From JBEKZQ01 sp049509675 (GTDB taxonomy: Bacteria > Planctomycetota > Planctomycetia > Pirellulales > Thermoguttaceae): 38,038 nucleotides of DNA. Under the pieces are notes generated by a model, which was not told the DNA's origin, made no database searches, and was given only the letters and a program-made list of their open reading frames with translations. Of this stretch, positions 7,948 to 16,940 are shown piece after piece (position 1 is the first letter of the stretch; each line of letters opens with the position of its first letter). The position numbers and the translations under genes were made by a program. The stretch is taken from contig JBEKZQ010000003.1 in NCBI GenBank assembly GCA_049509675.1, positions 1 to 38,038 on the forward strand, written 5' to 3'.

Positions 7948-9775
7948 CGGCTTCAATGTCTGTTCGAGTGCCGCATTTGTCAATGAACGCCTTGTGCCAG
8001 AGATCGTAGATGAGGAGGTTATACAAGAACCAATTGGGCTTGTCCTTCGCCCTCGCGCGCGTTCTTCGATCGATAAAGCCGTAGTCGCCGATCTTGTCCA
8101 CGGCACTGCAAAGCGGGCCTCCCTCGGCCAGCCACTTGAAGATCGGTTGCCCGAAGCCCCGTTTCGGACGGCTGACAAATTCCTCCGGCACGTGCTTCGC
8201 CAGAGCCTTCTTGAGCACCTGTTTCGGGTTCCCCGGAACAAATCGCGCATCGATCCTGATGTTCAAGGCTGTGCGAATGATGCGCGAGTCCATGAAGGGG
8301 CAAAATATCTGCACCCCCTGTTCGCAGGCAAGGTGGTTCCAATAGGCCGCCGTGTTTACCGCTTCTGCGAGATACCCGATGGCCAGGACTCTCTGAATGC
8401 CCGCCGCATCATCGGCAGCGCGATATCGGTCAAGGAGCGTCCTGCGATGCTGCAAGGCTGCTGCCACAGCCCCGCGGCCAAAGCACGCGGCAACCAACGC
8501 GAAATCCGTGAATGCGGCCGCGGAATTGAGCGGGTGATCGGCGTCACTCTCATTGCCCAGGACGTTTGATAGACGGAACGCGCGGGAGGCATGCAAGTGA
8601 CGGAATATCCTCGACGCGCCCTCACCCAGCCGGCGCAGCGCGCGAGTGGGAACCCGCTCGCGCAGGCCACTGCAGTATTGGAGGAACGCCGCGTCATCAT
8701 TGCCAAACAGTCCGTCGGCCCCTTCTCCGCATAGCCCGGCCGAAATCCCCTTCCTCAGCATTGCTTCAGCCAAGGGGCCAAAATAGAATGACTGGACGTG
8801 GTTCGGCATTTCGCCGACCGCCCGGAGCGTTGCGCTCATCTGCCGCGAATCCAGTCCCGTAACGCGAACGGCGACATGGTCGGTATCCAGCTCTCGCACT
8901 GCCGACAGTGCGTACTCCTGGTCGGGGGCGGTTGCCGGATCGTCCAGCCACACCGCGGCGCTCTTGGGCTTCCCGCTGTTGTTTGTCGCTCGCCAAAGCC
9001 TGTTCCAATGCGCCTGAATATAGGTGCTGTCGACACCGCCTGACAAAAGGCCGGCCGCTTCCGGCGCAATGGCCAACAGGTTGCCCGCGACCTCGGCCAT
9101 CGCCGCCTCGACGCGCTCGATCGACTCGCGCTCGTCCGTCTTGCGCGGTTCGTCGAAATCTGCGAACGTCTGGACCTGCCTGGCCGAAAGCCGGCCATCG
9201 TGATAGCTCACGTGTTCGCCGGGCTGAAGCCGCTTGATGCCCTCGAAAAGCGTGTTGCCGCCCGGGACAAAGCGGTAGATGAAGTATACGGGCAGCATCT
9301 CCGCATCGGGGCGAAGCGGCAGGCCGGAGCGCCGGGCCAGGTCGGCCAGGTTGCTGCCGAAAACAAACCCGCCGGGAGTCTTGCCGTAGTAGCTGAACGC
9401 GTTGCCCACCAGATTGCGGAACATCTCCACGCGCGCATTTCTGCCGTCCAGAAGCACCAGGGTGAAGCTGCCGTCGTATTGCTGTGGCGCGAACCGGCCG
9501 TCATGGAGGTAGTTGTCGAGCACGCGCGCCAGGAACTCACGCCTGTCAGGACCGGTCAACTCCTCCGGCCCGCCGACCGCGTAGCCTTGCAGAAAAACTG
9601 CACACTCATCGCGGATCAGCAGCTCGATTCCATCTCCACAACAAAGAGACAGTCGTAGTACCCGTTCGGCAGCGTTCGACCAGGACGCACCGGACGGCTC
9701 TCCGGCGGCGCCGCATGACGGCAGCCATGCGGGATTGGGCTTGCCGACCGTTCCGAAATAGGCAAATCGTTTCAT
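7919..9775 (-). CDS. Asparagine-synthase-like amidotransferase without the N-terminal Cys
   Basis: A 618-residue protein starting at ATG 9775. The N-terminal about 200 residues have class II glutamine-amidotransferase character (QQYDGSFTLVLLDGRNARVE, GGFVFGSNLADLA), but the protein begins MKRFAYFG and lacks the MC... nucleophile that releases ammonia from glutamine. The synthetase domain is intact: the ATP-pyrophosphatase loop LLSGGVDST is at residues 243-251, followed by CGEGADGLFGND and PKRGFGQPIFKWL. It probably forms an amide on an acidic sugar or another carboxylate using free ammonia or another amine; this is inference. It overlaps the next gene by 29 nt, which suggests translational coupling with the CapK-like enzyme. 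Confidence 0.88.
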   Translation of the reverse strand: MKRFAYFGTVGKPNPAWLPSCGAAGEPSGASWSNAAERVLRLSLCCGDGIELLIRDECAVFLQGYAVGGPEELTGPDRREFLARVLDNYLHDGRFAPQQYDGSFTLVLLDGRNARVEMFRNLVGNAFSYYGKTPGGFVFGSNLADLARRSGLPLRPDAEMLPVYFIYRFVPGGNTLFEGIKRLQPGEHVSYHDGRLSARQVQTFADFDEPRKTDERESIERVEAAMAEVAGNLLAIAPEAAGLLSGGVDSTYIQAHWNRLWRATNNSGKPKSAAVWLDDPATAPDQEYALSAVRELDTDHVAVRVTGLDSRQMSATLRAVGEMPNHVQSFYFGPLAEAMLRKGISAGLCGEGADGLFGNDDAAFLQYCSGLRERVPTRALRRLGEGASRIFRHLHASRAFRLSNVLGNESDADHPLNSAAAFTDFALVAACFGRGAVAAALQHRRTLLDRYRAADDAAGIQRVLAIGYLAEAVNTAAYWNHLACEQGVQIFCPFMDSRIIRTALNIRIDARFVPGNPKQVLKKALAKHVPEEFVSRPKRGFGQPIFKWLAEGGPLCSAVDKIGDYGFIDRRTRARAKDKPNWFLYNLLIYDLWHKAFIDKCGTRTDIEADALLSEVRP

Positions 9776-9796
9776 TATCAGACCGTCAGACCGGCG

Positions 9797-11062
9797 TCAC
9801 GGAACCTCCGGCAAACAAGCCGCAAGCGACGCGTCGTCTTGCGCATCGGCGAACCCCTCGTCGCAAATGCCGCTGGCAGCGTCATCGCGAGCCTTGAGAA
9901 ACCTCAGCGCCAACACGGCGAATGCTGCATACCAAAGCCAGTGGTAGCGAAACAGATTATGACCGCTGAGCCCGAAGAACAATAGCTGCAGCAATGCGAT
10001 GCCCGTCGCCATGACCACCTGGTAACAGAAAAGCGATTCGCAGGAGGATGGAATGTTGCGGCAGACTCGCCGTGCTTCAAGGTAATTCCACAGGTAACAG
10101 AGAATCATCGCACCCAGCGCGGCCAGCCCGACAGTTCCCAATTCGGACATCGTCTGACCATAGAGCGAGTGGGCTTGCATGCCCGTTCCGCTGGCGATGC
10201 TAAAGCAGGCCGGGCCGACGCCGAACAGCGGGTGTTCTCGCCAGATGTCCACCGCCATCCGGAAGAAGACTATCCGCGACTCCGCTGATTCCTGAGCACT
10301 CGCGGGGCCAAGTGAAGGGTCGATAAGGGTGGTGTAGCGGTTCTGAAGTCTCTCCGAGAGACTGAGCCAAATGAGGGGCGCCCCTAAGAGCGTGAGCAGC
10401 ACGAAACGCCATCGGTGCTTGGTCGCGAGTGCGCCCGCAGCAGCAAGCACCACGATGCCGGCAAAACCGGTGCGCGATCCGGTGAGGAGCACGCACACGC
10501 ACGACAAGGCGGCGGCACCCGCCAGCGCGAGGCGCTGCCACTTCTTCTGCGAAAGGGCCAGTACCGGCAGAAGCATCGGCAGCGCGTAGTTCACCGACGC
10601 GGCGAATGAGTTCGGATCGCCCAGGCTCTTGTCGACGCCGACCATCCGCCAGATTCCCATCCGCGATACCCCCCGCCCACACAAGTACTCGCGGAGCGAA
10701 TGCAACTCGTAGAGACCCGTGATCGCGACGAAGGCGACGATAAGAATGCGGAACTCCCGCTCGTCACGGATGCTTGCCAGCACAAGAACGTAAAACAGGA
10801 GAATCTTGAACCAGTCCTGTACGGCGAGGTTGTCGAAGTCGGTGTAGCGACTGGAGTGGGTGGCCAGGATGATGGCGCAGGCCAGGGAACCGATTCCCCA
10901 CGTGATGCGATTGTTGGTCCAGGTCTTCGGCGCGCAGAAAAGCCAATAGGCGATAATCGCCAGCATATACACCCGTTCGACGTGCAGCGCGCCCAGCCAC
11001 GGCCAGACCTCGAAGGGCCGGTGGATGAACAGCCACATGTAACCGACAAGCAGCCAGATCAT
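9797..11062 (-). CDS. O-antigen ligase/polymerase family membrane protein
   Basis: A 421-residue membrane protein with about 10-12 helices, from ATG 11062. That ATG overlaps the TGA of the upstream glycosyltransferase as ATGA, a sign of translational coupling. The large periplasmic loop holds IWREHPLFGVGPACFSI, the H-P-x-x-G-x-G type motif conserved in WaaL and Wzy-C proteins, and GVDKSLGDPNSFA is also typical of the family. It should polymerise flipped repeat units or ligate glycan to an acceptor. With a flippase, a chain-length kinase and an initiating transferase in the same locus, a Wzy polymerase is more likely than a ligase. The last 30 residues (DDAASGICDEGFADAQDDAS) are acidic and probably disordered. 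Confidence 0.88.
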   Translation of the reverse strand: MIWLLVGYMWLFIHRPFEVWPWLGALHVERVYMLAIIAYWLFCAPKTWTNNRITWGIGSLACAIILATHSSRYTDFDNLAVQDWFKILLFYVLVLASIRDEREFRILIVAFVAITGLYELHSLREYLCGRGVSRMGIWRMVGVDKSLGDPNSFAASVNYALPMLLPVLALSQKKWQRLALAGAAALSCVCVLLTGSRTGFAGIVVLAAAGALATKHRWRFVLLTLLGAPLIWLSLSERLQNRYTTLIDPSLGPASAQESAESRIVFFRMAVDIWREHPLFGVGPACFSIASGTGMQAHSLYGQTMSELGTVGLAALGAMILCYLWNYLEARRVCRNIPSSCESLFCYQVVMATGIALLQLLFFGLSGHNLFRYHWLWYAAFAVLALRFLKARDDAASGICDEGFADAQDDASLAACLPEVP

Positions 11063-12159
11063 GGATGCGTTGAGACGGCGCCCGCTCGGTTGAGCAATTT
11101 CATGTAAACAGCCTCTATGCCCGCTGCCATGCGCTCAAGCGTAAACATGCTCGCGCGCAGCCGGGCGGCGGCCCTCATGGCGCAAAGACGACTCGAAGAC
11201 GATTGCAAGCCCCGGATCGCCGCCGCGAGCTGGTCGGAATCTCCAGGCGTTACAAGCATGCTACACTCTGGGGTGCATATTTCCGGGATGCCGCCGGTGT
11301 CCGACGCGACAACGGGCGTTCCGGCGGAGAGCGCCTCGAGTGCCGTATAGGGAAAGCTTTCAGAAGATATGGAACACACCACCGCGACGCTGGCATCTCG
11401 CCATAATCGCGGAACGTCGTCGCGAAACCCCGGCAAATGCACGCGCTCTTGCAGATCGAGGGTCCGCACCAGTTCACGCAATCCGGCCAGCCCCACGCCT
11501 CGGCCACAAATAATGCAATGTCCGTCAAGTTGCCGCATGGCACGTACAAGCACCTCGAACCCCTTATTGGCTTCGATGCGGCCGGCGGCGGCGATCAAGA
11601 AGCTGCCCGGTGGGATCGCGAATTCCTCGCGGATATCGGGCAGATCCTCGTACATGAGCGCGGGGCCAACTCCGTTATGGACGATTGTGACACGCTCCGG
11701 TGACACCCCTGAATCTACAAGCACACCCTCAACGAACCTGGAAACCGCAACGATGTGATCGTAAAAGATCCGCGCGCAGGCCCACGCCCGCGCGCGCGTC
11801 TTGAATGAGTGCGACAAGTGCCGAGTCATTACTACGGCCGGCACGCGTGCAAGGCGCGCGGCAGCGGGCGGCAGGACGTAGTCGCGATAGCCGTGGATAT
11901 TGACAACGTCATATTTTCCGCGCATGGCGTTGAAAAGACTTGGGAACCGCCGCCAGTCCATCGTCCGTCGCATCTCAAGCTGAACGTGCGGAATGTCGAA
12001 GGCAACGCACTTTCCTTCAAGAACGGAACCGCGAGCGCAGCCTACTGTCACCTCATGGCCACGTTGACGAAGCGCCATGCTCAAATCGATAATATACTTT
12101 TCTGTTCCGGCCCAGCCAGGCATTCCGCTGCCGACTTGCAGGATTCGCATCGCCTGCAT
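11059..12159 (-). CDS. GT4-family glycosyltransferase
   Basis: A 366-residue GT-B enzyme; ATG 12150 is an equally good start three codons in (MRILQVGSGMPGWAGTEKYI). The GGTE-like acceptor loop is at the N-terminus (GWAGTEKY). The Rossmann linker VTIVHNGV is central. The nucleotide-sugar site is SSESFPYTALEALSAGTPVV (about residues 260-280), with the E-x7-E signature of retaining GT4 enzymes. It adds one sugar from an NDP donor on the cytoplasmic face; donor and linkage cannot be read. The gene starts 3 nt after the preceding GT gene and overlaps the polymerase gene by 4 nt. Confidence 0.9.
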   Translation of the reverse strand: MQAMRILQVGSGMPGWAGTEKYIIDLSMALRQRGHEVTVGCARGSVLEGKCVAFDIPHVQLEMRRTMDWRRFPSLFNAMRGKYDVVNIHGYRDYVLPPAAARLARVPAVVMTRHLSHSFKTRARAWACARIFYDHIVAVSRFVEGVLVDSGVSPERVTIVHNGVGPALMYEDLPDIREEFAIPPGSFLIAAAGRIEANKGFEVLVRAMRQLDGHCIICGRGVGLAGLRELVRTLDLQERVHLPGFRDDVPRLWRDASVAVVCSISSESFPYTALEALSAGTPVVASDTGGIPEICTPECSMLVTPGDSDQLAAAIRGLQSSSSRLCAMRAAARLRASMFTLERMAAGIEAVYMKLLNRAGAVSTHP

Positions 12160-12162
12160 CGT

Positions 12163-13203
12163 TCACAATGCCCCGCACAGTGTGGCCAGGCGCAACAATC
12201 GCCGAATGAAATGAGCGTGCGTCAGGTCCTTCTCGACGTGGCGGCGGCCCGCTTCTCCCATCCGCTGGACCAGGTCCGGGTCGTTCCACAGCGCAACGAT
12301 CCGCGTGCGCAGGGCCTGTGCGTCGCCCGAGGGCACGACGTAGCCGGTTTCGCCGTCGACAACGTAGTCTTTTGCCGCGATGCTGTCGGCGGCGACTACC
12401 GGCTTTCCATGCCACATGGCGTTGCAGAAGGCGGCTTCTCCGCCGCCCTTCAGGCCGGTAAAGATCATGGGCACGACGACAAAACGCGCGGCCGCCTGCA
12501 ACTGGGCGAAGGCCGGTTCCGCAGCGCCCAACACGATGACGTTCGGCAAGGGCTCGATCTGCCGGCGCACCTCCGCAGCCGTAGCGCTGATGATGACCGG
12601 GATGCCCGTGCCTCGCACTGCCTCGATGAGGCAGCGGTAGTCGCGCTTGCCGTTTCCGCCGGAAAAGATGAAGTTGCCGATCGGCAGATCATAGCGCGGA
12701 CCTTTGGAATGATTGGCCTTGAAAGGCAGAAAAATGAACCGCTCTGCGGGGATGCCCAGAAACCGCGAGTGGCTCATCACCTGGTCCTTCGACCAAAGCA
12801 CGCAGAGGTCGAAGCCGTTGATGGCCGCACGCATGATCGCCCTTTTCCAGCGACGATCGGTTTCCACGAAGATGTCCCAGCAGAGAATACGACGTCGGCG
12901 CAGCACGCAAAGGCGACTGAACAGCCCCACGAAGAACCATAGCGAGCCATCACCACCATTGAGAATCAGAACACGGTCCTTGCGCGTTTCGCGGAGGAGT
13001 CGGATCGCGTAAAACAGGTGAAAGAGAACCGTGGAGAAGCAAAACGCCCTTGCGATGATTCCGGGCGGGACATACTCCACGGCGAGCCCGGGGCACGAGG
13101 TGAATTCTTCATGCGAAATGAGACGGACGCCCTGCGGCGCCGCGAAATCCGCCGCGTCAAGCCGCCGCCAATCCTGCTGCACCTCGGACAACTTCGGCAA
13201 CAT
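12163..13203 (-). CDS. GT-B glycosyltransferase
   Basis: A 346-residue protein from ATG 13203. It is a divergent GT-B/GT4-like enzyme: RVLILNGGDGSLWFFVG and LCVLWSKDQVMSHSRFLGIP form the acceptor half, while FIFSGGNGKRDYRCLIEAV starts the donor half. GGGEAAFCNAMWHGKPVVAA replaces the canonical E-x7-E stretch, with one of the two Glu positions kept. No signal peptide or membrane span is obvious, although ARAFCFSTVLFHLFYAIRLL near residue 50 may lie against the membrane. It belongs to the run of five adjacent GT-B genes; each probably adds one residue of the repeat unit. Confidence 0.82.
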   Translation of the reverse strand: MLPKLSEVQQDWRRLDAADFAAPQGVRLISHEEFTSCPGLAVEYVPPGIIARAFCFSTVLFHLFYAIRLLRETRKDRVLILNGGDGSLWFFVGLFSRLCVLRRRRILCWDIFVETDRRWKRAIMRAAINGFDLCVLWSKDQVMSHSRFLGIPAERFIFLPFKANHSKGPRYDLPIGNFIFSGGNGKRDYRCLIEAVRGTGIPVIISATAAEVRRQIEPLPNVIVLGAAEPAFAQLQAAARFVVVPMIFTGLKGGGEAAFCNAMWHGKPVVAADSIAAKDYVVDGETGYVVPSGDAQALRTRIVALWNDPDLVQRMGEAGRRHVEKDLTHAHFIRRLLRLATLCGAL

Positions 13204-13213
13204 TTCCTCCTGA

Positions 13214-14383
13214 CTAACCTACCGAGAGACCTGCTTCGCGAGGGACGACGGGTACGGCCACGCCGGCCAGGCGAGCGTATAGCCGGCTATAGTGATGCAG
13301 AACTCGCTCCTCGCAAAACATGGTCTCCGCGCGGCGGCGGGCTTCTTGGCCGACACTTTCGCGGAGCGCCGGATCGGCCAGGAGGCGGCAAATCCGCTCG
13401 GCCAGGAGTTCCGGTGCGCGGGCCGGGACGAGGAAACCGCTGCGGCCGTCCTCAAGGATCTCGCGGGTCCCGCCCACGTCCGTGGCCACTGTGGCAATTC
13501 CCGCCGCCGTGTATTCCAGCACCGCGTTGGGCAGCGCTTCCGATTGGCTGGAGAGCACGGCCACGTCGAAAAGCGGCACCACGCGGAGCGGGTTCGGCAT
13601 GGGACCGAGCCAGGAGACCTGGCGATCGATTCCCAAGTCACGCGCAAGCCGCACCATTTCCAGCTTGTAGTCGGGTTCTTCCGTGCCGACGACGAGGAAG
13701 CGGGTGCGCGGATGCCGGCGGAGGACCAGGCGGCCGGCGCGGAGAAAGTTGCCGTAGTCCTTGATCGGCCGAGCCGTGGCGACCATGCCCACCACCTGCT
13801 CGCCGTCGGCGATGCCCAGCGAGGATCGGGGCGGGACGCTGGCCAGCCCTTCCGCCAGCCGCTTGGCGGGCGCGGGGTTGGGGATCACGGTCACGCGCCG
13901 TCGCCGGATCCATTCCACGTTGGCAGCGAACTCGCGCGCCGCATCGCAGTTGGCCGCGTACTCGGCCCCCAGAAAGCCCACCAGTCGAGCCAGCCAGCGG
14001 CTACGCCGGGTGTGCCAGTAGCCGATGTTGCGGCGAACGCCCAGTGCCTTGCCGCGTCCGGCCAGTTTGACGGCCAGGCAGGCGTACAATTCGCTCGTAC
14101 GGCAGAAGGAATGCACCACGTCGATCTCGTGCGTCTGGATGAAGGCGGCCAGGCGGCGGAGACGGGCCATCGCGCCGCGCATACCGCGCAAGAAGCTGTT
14201 GAACATCACGGGGCGAACGGGAAAGTCGTCGGCCTTGATCCGCCGGACTGCCGTCAGCACGCCGAAATGGAGGTCCACCAGGTTGCGGGGCAGCTCGCGC
14301 TGCAAGAACAACAGGTGCTGCTCCGTGCCACCCTCCGGGCCGAGAAAGTCGTCGATCAGGAAGAGGATCTTGATCTTGTTCAC
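13214..14383 (-). CDS. GT4-family glycosyltransferase
   Basis: A 389-residue enzyme. I prefer GTG 14383 (NKIKILFLIDDFLGPEGGTE) because the protein then starts at the first beta strand; TTG 14413 would add 10 residues. The acceptor loop is GPEGGTEQHLLFLQ. The linker is VTVIPNPAP, and the donor half begins GIADGEQVVGMVATARPIKD. The retaining GT4 signature is SQSEALPNAVLEYTAAGIAT with Glu pair, followed by VATDVGGTREIL. Cytoplasmic, NDP-sugar dependent. It closely resembles its neighbour at 14430-15596 in organisation, which suggests duplication within the locus. Confidence 0.9.
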   Translation of the reverse strand: MNKIKILFLIDDFLGPEGGTEQHLLFLQRELPRNLVDLHFGVLTAVRRIKADDFPVRPVMFNSFLRGMRGAMARLRRLAAFIQTHEIDVVHSFCRTSELYACLAVKLAGRGKALGVRRNIGYWHTRRSRWLARLVGFLGAEYAANCDAAREFAANVEWIRRRRVTVIPNPAPAKRLAEGLASVPPRSSLGIADGEQVVGMVATARPIKDYGNFLRAGRLVLRRHPRTRFLVVGTEEPDYKLEMVRLARDLGIDRQVSWLGPMPNPLRVVPLFDVAVLSSQSEALPNAVLEYTAAGIATVATDVGGTREILEDGRSGFLVPARAPELLAERICRLLADPALRESVGQEARRRAETMFCEERVLHHYSRLYARLAGVAVPVVPREAGLSVG

Positions 14384-14429
14384 GGCTGGACTGTTCGTGG
14401 CGGCATCCCGCAATTTTGCACGAGTCCTG

Positions 14430-15596
14430 TCACGGCTTCACCACGCATTCTCCCGTAGCAACGAACTGCCCGAATAACTGGGCGTAGCACCGGGCCTGAA
14501 CGGCGAAGGAAAACCGGTCCTCGACGCAGGCGCGGCCCGCGCTGCTGTGCCTTTCGCGGACGGTGGTGTCCGACAAGGCCGACGCTATGTGCTCGGCCAG
14601 CACGGCGGTATCGCCGGGCGGGACGAGCCAGCCGGTCTGGCCGTCTTCGATCACCTCGGGCGTGCCGCCGACGGCCGTGGCCACTACCGGCACGCCGGCC
14701 GCCAGGGCCTCTAAAATCACGTTCGGCAGGCCCTCGGTACACGAAGATTGCACGAAGAGATCCAGGTGCGGGAGGTAGTCGTCGAGATCCTGGTGGAAAC
14801 CGGCCAGGATGAAGCGGTTCTCCAGGCCGCGGGCGGCGATCTGGCGCGCGAGGGAGTTACGCAAGGGACCGTCGCCGAAGAGGATGAAGCCGACGGGAAT
14901 ACTGCCTGAACTCTCGACTCTCGACTCTCGACTCTCGACTTTCAGCACTTGGGCGGCGGCGTCGATCAAGACATCAAAACCTTTTTCGCGGCTGAGGCGG
15001 CCGGCAGCGCCCACGATCAGCGCCGGCGGCTGGGGGAACATGCGGCCGAGAAGATCGCGGCAGGCGGGGTCGGGGCGGGCGAAGCGCTCGGGATGGACGG
15101 CGTTATGGATCACCGTGATTTTTTCCTCGCGCACGCCCGCCGAACGCACCTTTTCCGCCTGGGCCGCAGACACGCACACGACCTTGTCCATCCGCGGGAG
15201 GATGAGGCGGTCGAGGGCCTCGTAGAGGCGAACGCGCCTGTTCATGCCGGTCCAGCCCCGCGAGACGGCGATCGCGGGGATGCCGATGCGGCGCGCGGCC
15301 AGCAGGCCCAGCAGATCGGCCTTGTAACCGTGGCAGCAGAGGATCTCGGCGCCGAGACGGCGGAGCACGCCGGTCAATTCCTTCAGTGCCGCCAGGAGGT
15401 GGGGCGTATCGTGCTCCAGGGCAATGCCCGCGAAGCCCGCGCGGCCCGCCTCGGCAAGGAACGCCCGGCACAGGCCGGTTTCCGAAAAGGAAACAAAGGC
15501 CGTGCGGAACTCCGACGGCAGGCTTTGCGCCAGGCCAAGCATCTGCCGCTCGGGCCCGCCGAAAAGGAACGAGGCTGTCAGGTGGAAAATCACCAT
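14430..15596 (-). CDS. GT4-family glycosyltransferase with in-frame heptanucleotide repeat
   Basis: A 388-residue GT-B enzyme; ATG 15596 (MVIFHLTASFLFGGPERQML) is the start, as a longer frame to 15746 would overlap the neighbouring gene. The FGGPERQ loop, linker ITVIHNAV, donor-half start GAAGRLSREKGFDVLIDAA and SCTEGLPNVILEALAAGVPV are all canonical for GT4. Between the donor-half helix and the strand VGFILFGDGPLRNSL lies an unusual Ser/Arg/Glu/Val segment (residues about 219-229) encoded by a 7-bp tandem repeat. The function is transfer of a sugar from an NDP donor during repeat-unit assembly. The repeat sits in a surface loop and keeps the frame in this copy. Confidence 0.9.
   Translation of the reverse strand: MVIFHLTASFLFGGPERQMLGLAQSLPSEFRTAFVSFSETGLCRAFLAEAGRAGFAGIALEHDTPHLLAALKELTGVLRRLGAEILCCHGYKADLLGLLAARRIGIPAIAVSRGWTGMNRRVRLYEALDRLILPRMDKVVCVSAAQAEKVRSAGVREEKITVIHNAVHPERFARPDPACRDLLGRMFPQPPALIVGAAGRLSREKGFDVLIDAAAQVLKVESRESRVESSGSIPVGFILFGDGPLRNSLARQIAARGLENRFILAGFHQDLDDYLPHLDLFVQSSCTEGLPNVILEALAAGVPVVATAVGGTPEVIEDGQTGWLVPPGDTAVLAEHIASALSDTTVRERHSSAGRACVEDRFSFAVQARCYAQLFGQFVATGECVVKP
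14910..14940. repeat. 7-bp tandem repeat (ACTCTCG)4 inside a GT gene
   Basis: Four perfect units of ACTCTCG (14910-14937) followed by a partial ACT (14938-14940). The unit is not a multiple of three, so gaining or losing one copy would shift the frame of the glycosyltransferase encoded on the minus strand. Confidence 0.9.
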
Positions 15597-15660
15597 GTCG
15601 CCAAGACGGCGGCGGCACAAGGCTCGCTGCCGCGGCGTCCGGGGTGCGAGTGACTGCGGA

Positions 15661-16905
15661 TCACCGATAGGCTCCTGTCCCGCGCGTGCGGTTGTCAACG
15701 AAGTTCCGCCGGGCACGCTGCCATGCCGCCTCGACGAGGGGAACAATCGACTTCCACTCGTATTTCTCTTTCAGTTGCACTCGGCCCGCGCGCACCAGTT
15801 GCTCCCGCAAGTGCGACTGATCGAGTAATCGAACGCATTGCGATGCGAAGGAAGACTCGTCGTTGGCAATGAGCAATTGGCTCCCCGCTTGCAGGCGCAA
15901 CCCCTCGGCGCCGATTGAGGTGGATACGACGGGGAGACCGGCGGCGATGGACTCAAGTATCTTCAGGCGCGAACCACCTGCGATGCGCAGGGGTACAACG
16001 CTGGCCGTCGCGCTGCCCAGGAAGGGACGAATGTCGTCGACGCTGCCGCTGACAGAGATATGATCGCCGGCCAATCTGCGGATCGCCGGCGGCGGAGACC
16101 TTCCCACGATCATGAATCGGACCTGCGGCTTCTTCTCGAGGATTTTGGGCAAAATCCGTTCGACAAAATAGAACACCGCATCCTGGTTCACGAAAGAATC
16201 CATCGACGCACAGTAGATGAGACTTTCTCCATTCCCACTGTGATTCACGGCGGCATAGAACTCCATGTCAACGCCGTTCGGAATCACGTCGGCGGAATGC
16301 GCCCCGAACGACGCTTTCATGCGTTCTACGTCCTCGGTGGAGACCGCGGCAACATGATCGAACTCGGCAATCGCGCGGCGCTCGAATCTTGCCATCTTCA
16401 ACGATTCGAGACGAAGGATGGCGCGGCGCAACGGATTCCTCGCCACCCGCACGAACCGCTCCCAATGCATGGACTCGACATTGTGCGCGCAGAGGAATCT
16501 GGGCCGATCGCGCAACTGTCGGACGAACTGCGCGTAATGCGTCCACTCGCAGTGGATGAGGTCCAGACGATGCTCCGTCGCCAGCCTGTCAAGAACCTGT
16601 TGGAAGGGGCGCGAATAGTGTTTGCGCACCGCGAGCGGGGCGGGCCGGAGGAAATTGGCGAGCACGCCGGCAGCCAGCTTCACGGGCGTATCAAATTTCC
16701 GAACGGGCGGGACGCACACCATGCGAAAGCCTGCTTCCTCCATCTTGGCGATTTTGCCGGCTTCCCGCCGCACGTCAGCGTAGCAGAGATAAGTAATGCT
16801 GTGCCGCCGTGCAAGCGGCGACAACAACTGAAATGTGCGGATCTTCTTCCCTGAATCAAGCGGCAGAGGAATCCACTCGTCGACAACCAATACCCGCAAT
16901 TTCAA
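15661..16905 (-). CDS. GT4-family glycosyltransferase, exosortase-cluster type
   Basis: A 414-residue protein. The start is TTG 16905 with a GGGA ribosome-binding sequence just before it. The N-terminus MKLRVLVVDEWIPLPLDSGK and KKIRTFQLLSPLARRHSI, the middle DLIHCEWTHYAQFV and LCAHNVESMHWERF, then GGSRLKILESIAAGLPVVST, follow the pattern of the Stp1-like transferases associated with PEP-CTERM/EpsH systems, which are also GT-B proteins. The linker VIPNGVDMEFY separates the two Rossmann halves. It is the first of the five GT-B genes to be transcribed, directly after the radical SAM gene. Subfamily naming is a family-knowledge call and not verified by search. Confidence 0.87.
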   Translation of the reverse strand: MKLRVLVVDEWIPLPLDSGKKIRTFQLLSPLARRHSITYLCYADVRREAGKIAKMEEAGFRMVCVPPVRKFDTPVKLAAGVLANFLRPAPLAVRKHYSRPFQQVLDRLATEHRLDLIHCEWTHYAQFVRQLRDRPRFLCAHNVESMHWERFVRVARNPLRRAILRLESLKMARFERRAIAEFDHVAAVSTEDVERMKASFGAHSADVIPNGVDMEFYAAVNHSGNGESLIYCASMDSFVNQDAVFYFVERILPKILEKKPQVRFMIVGRSPPPAIRRLAGDHISVSGSVDDIRPFLGSATASVVPLRIAGGSRLKILESIAAGLPVVSTSIGAEGLRLQAGSQLLIANDESSFASQCVRLLDQSHLREQLVRAGRVQLKEKYEWKSIVPLVEAAWQRARRNFVDNRTRGTGAYR

Positions 16906-16940
16906 GTTCCCTTTTGCTCCGGTTCACGATCCCGCGACAG

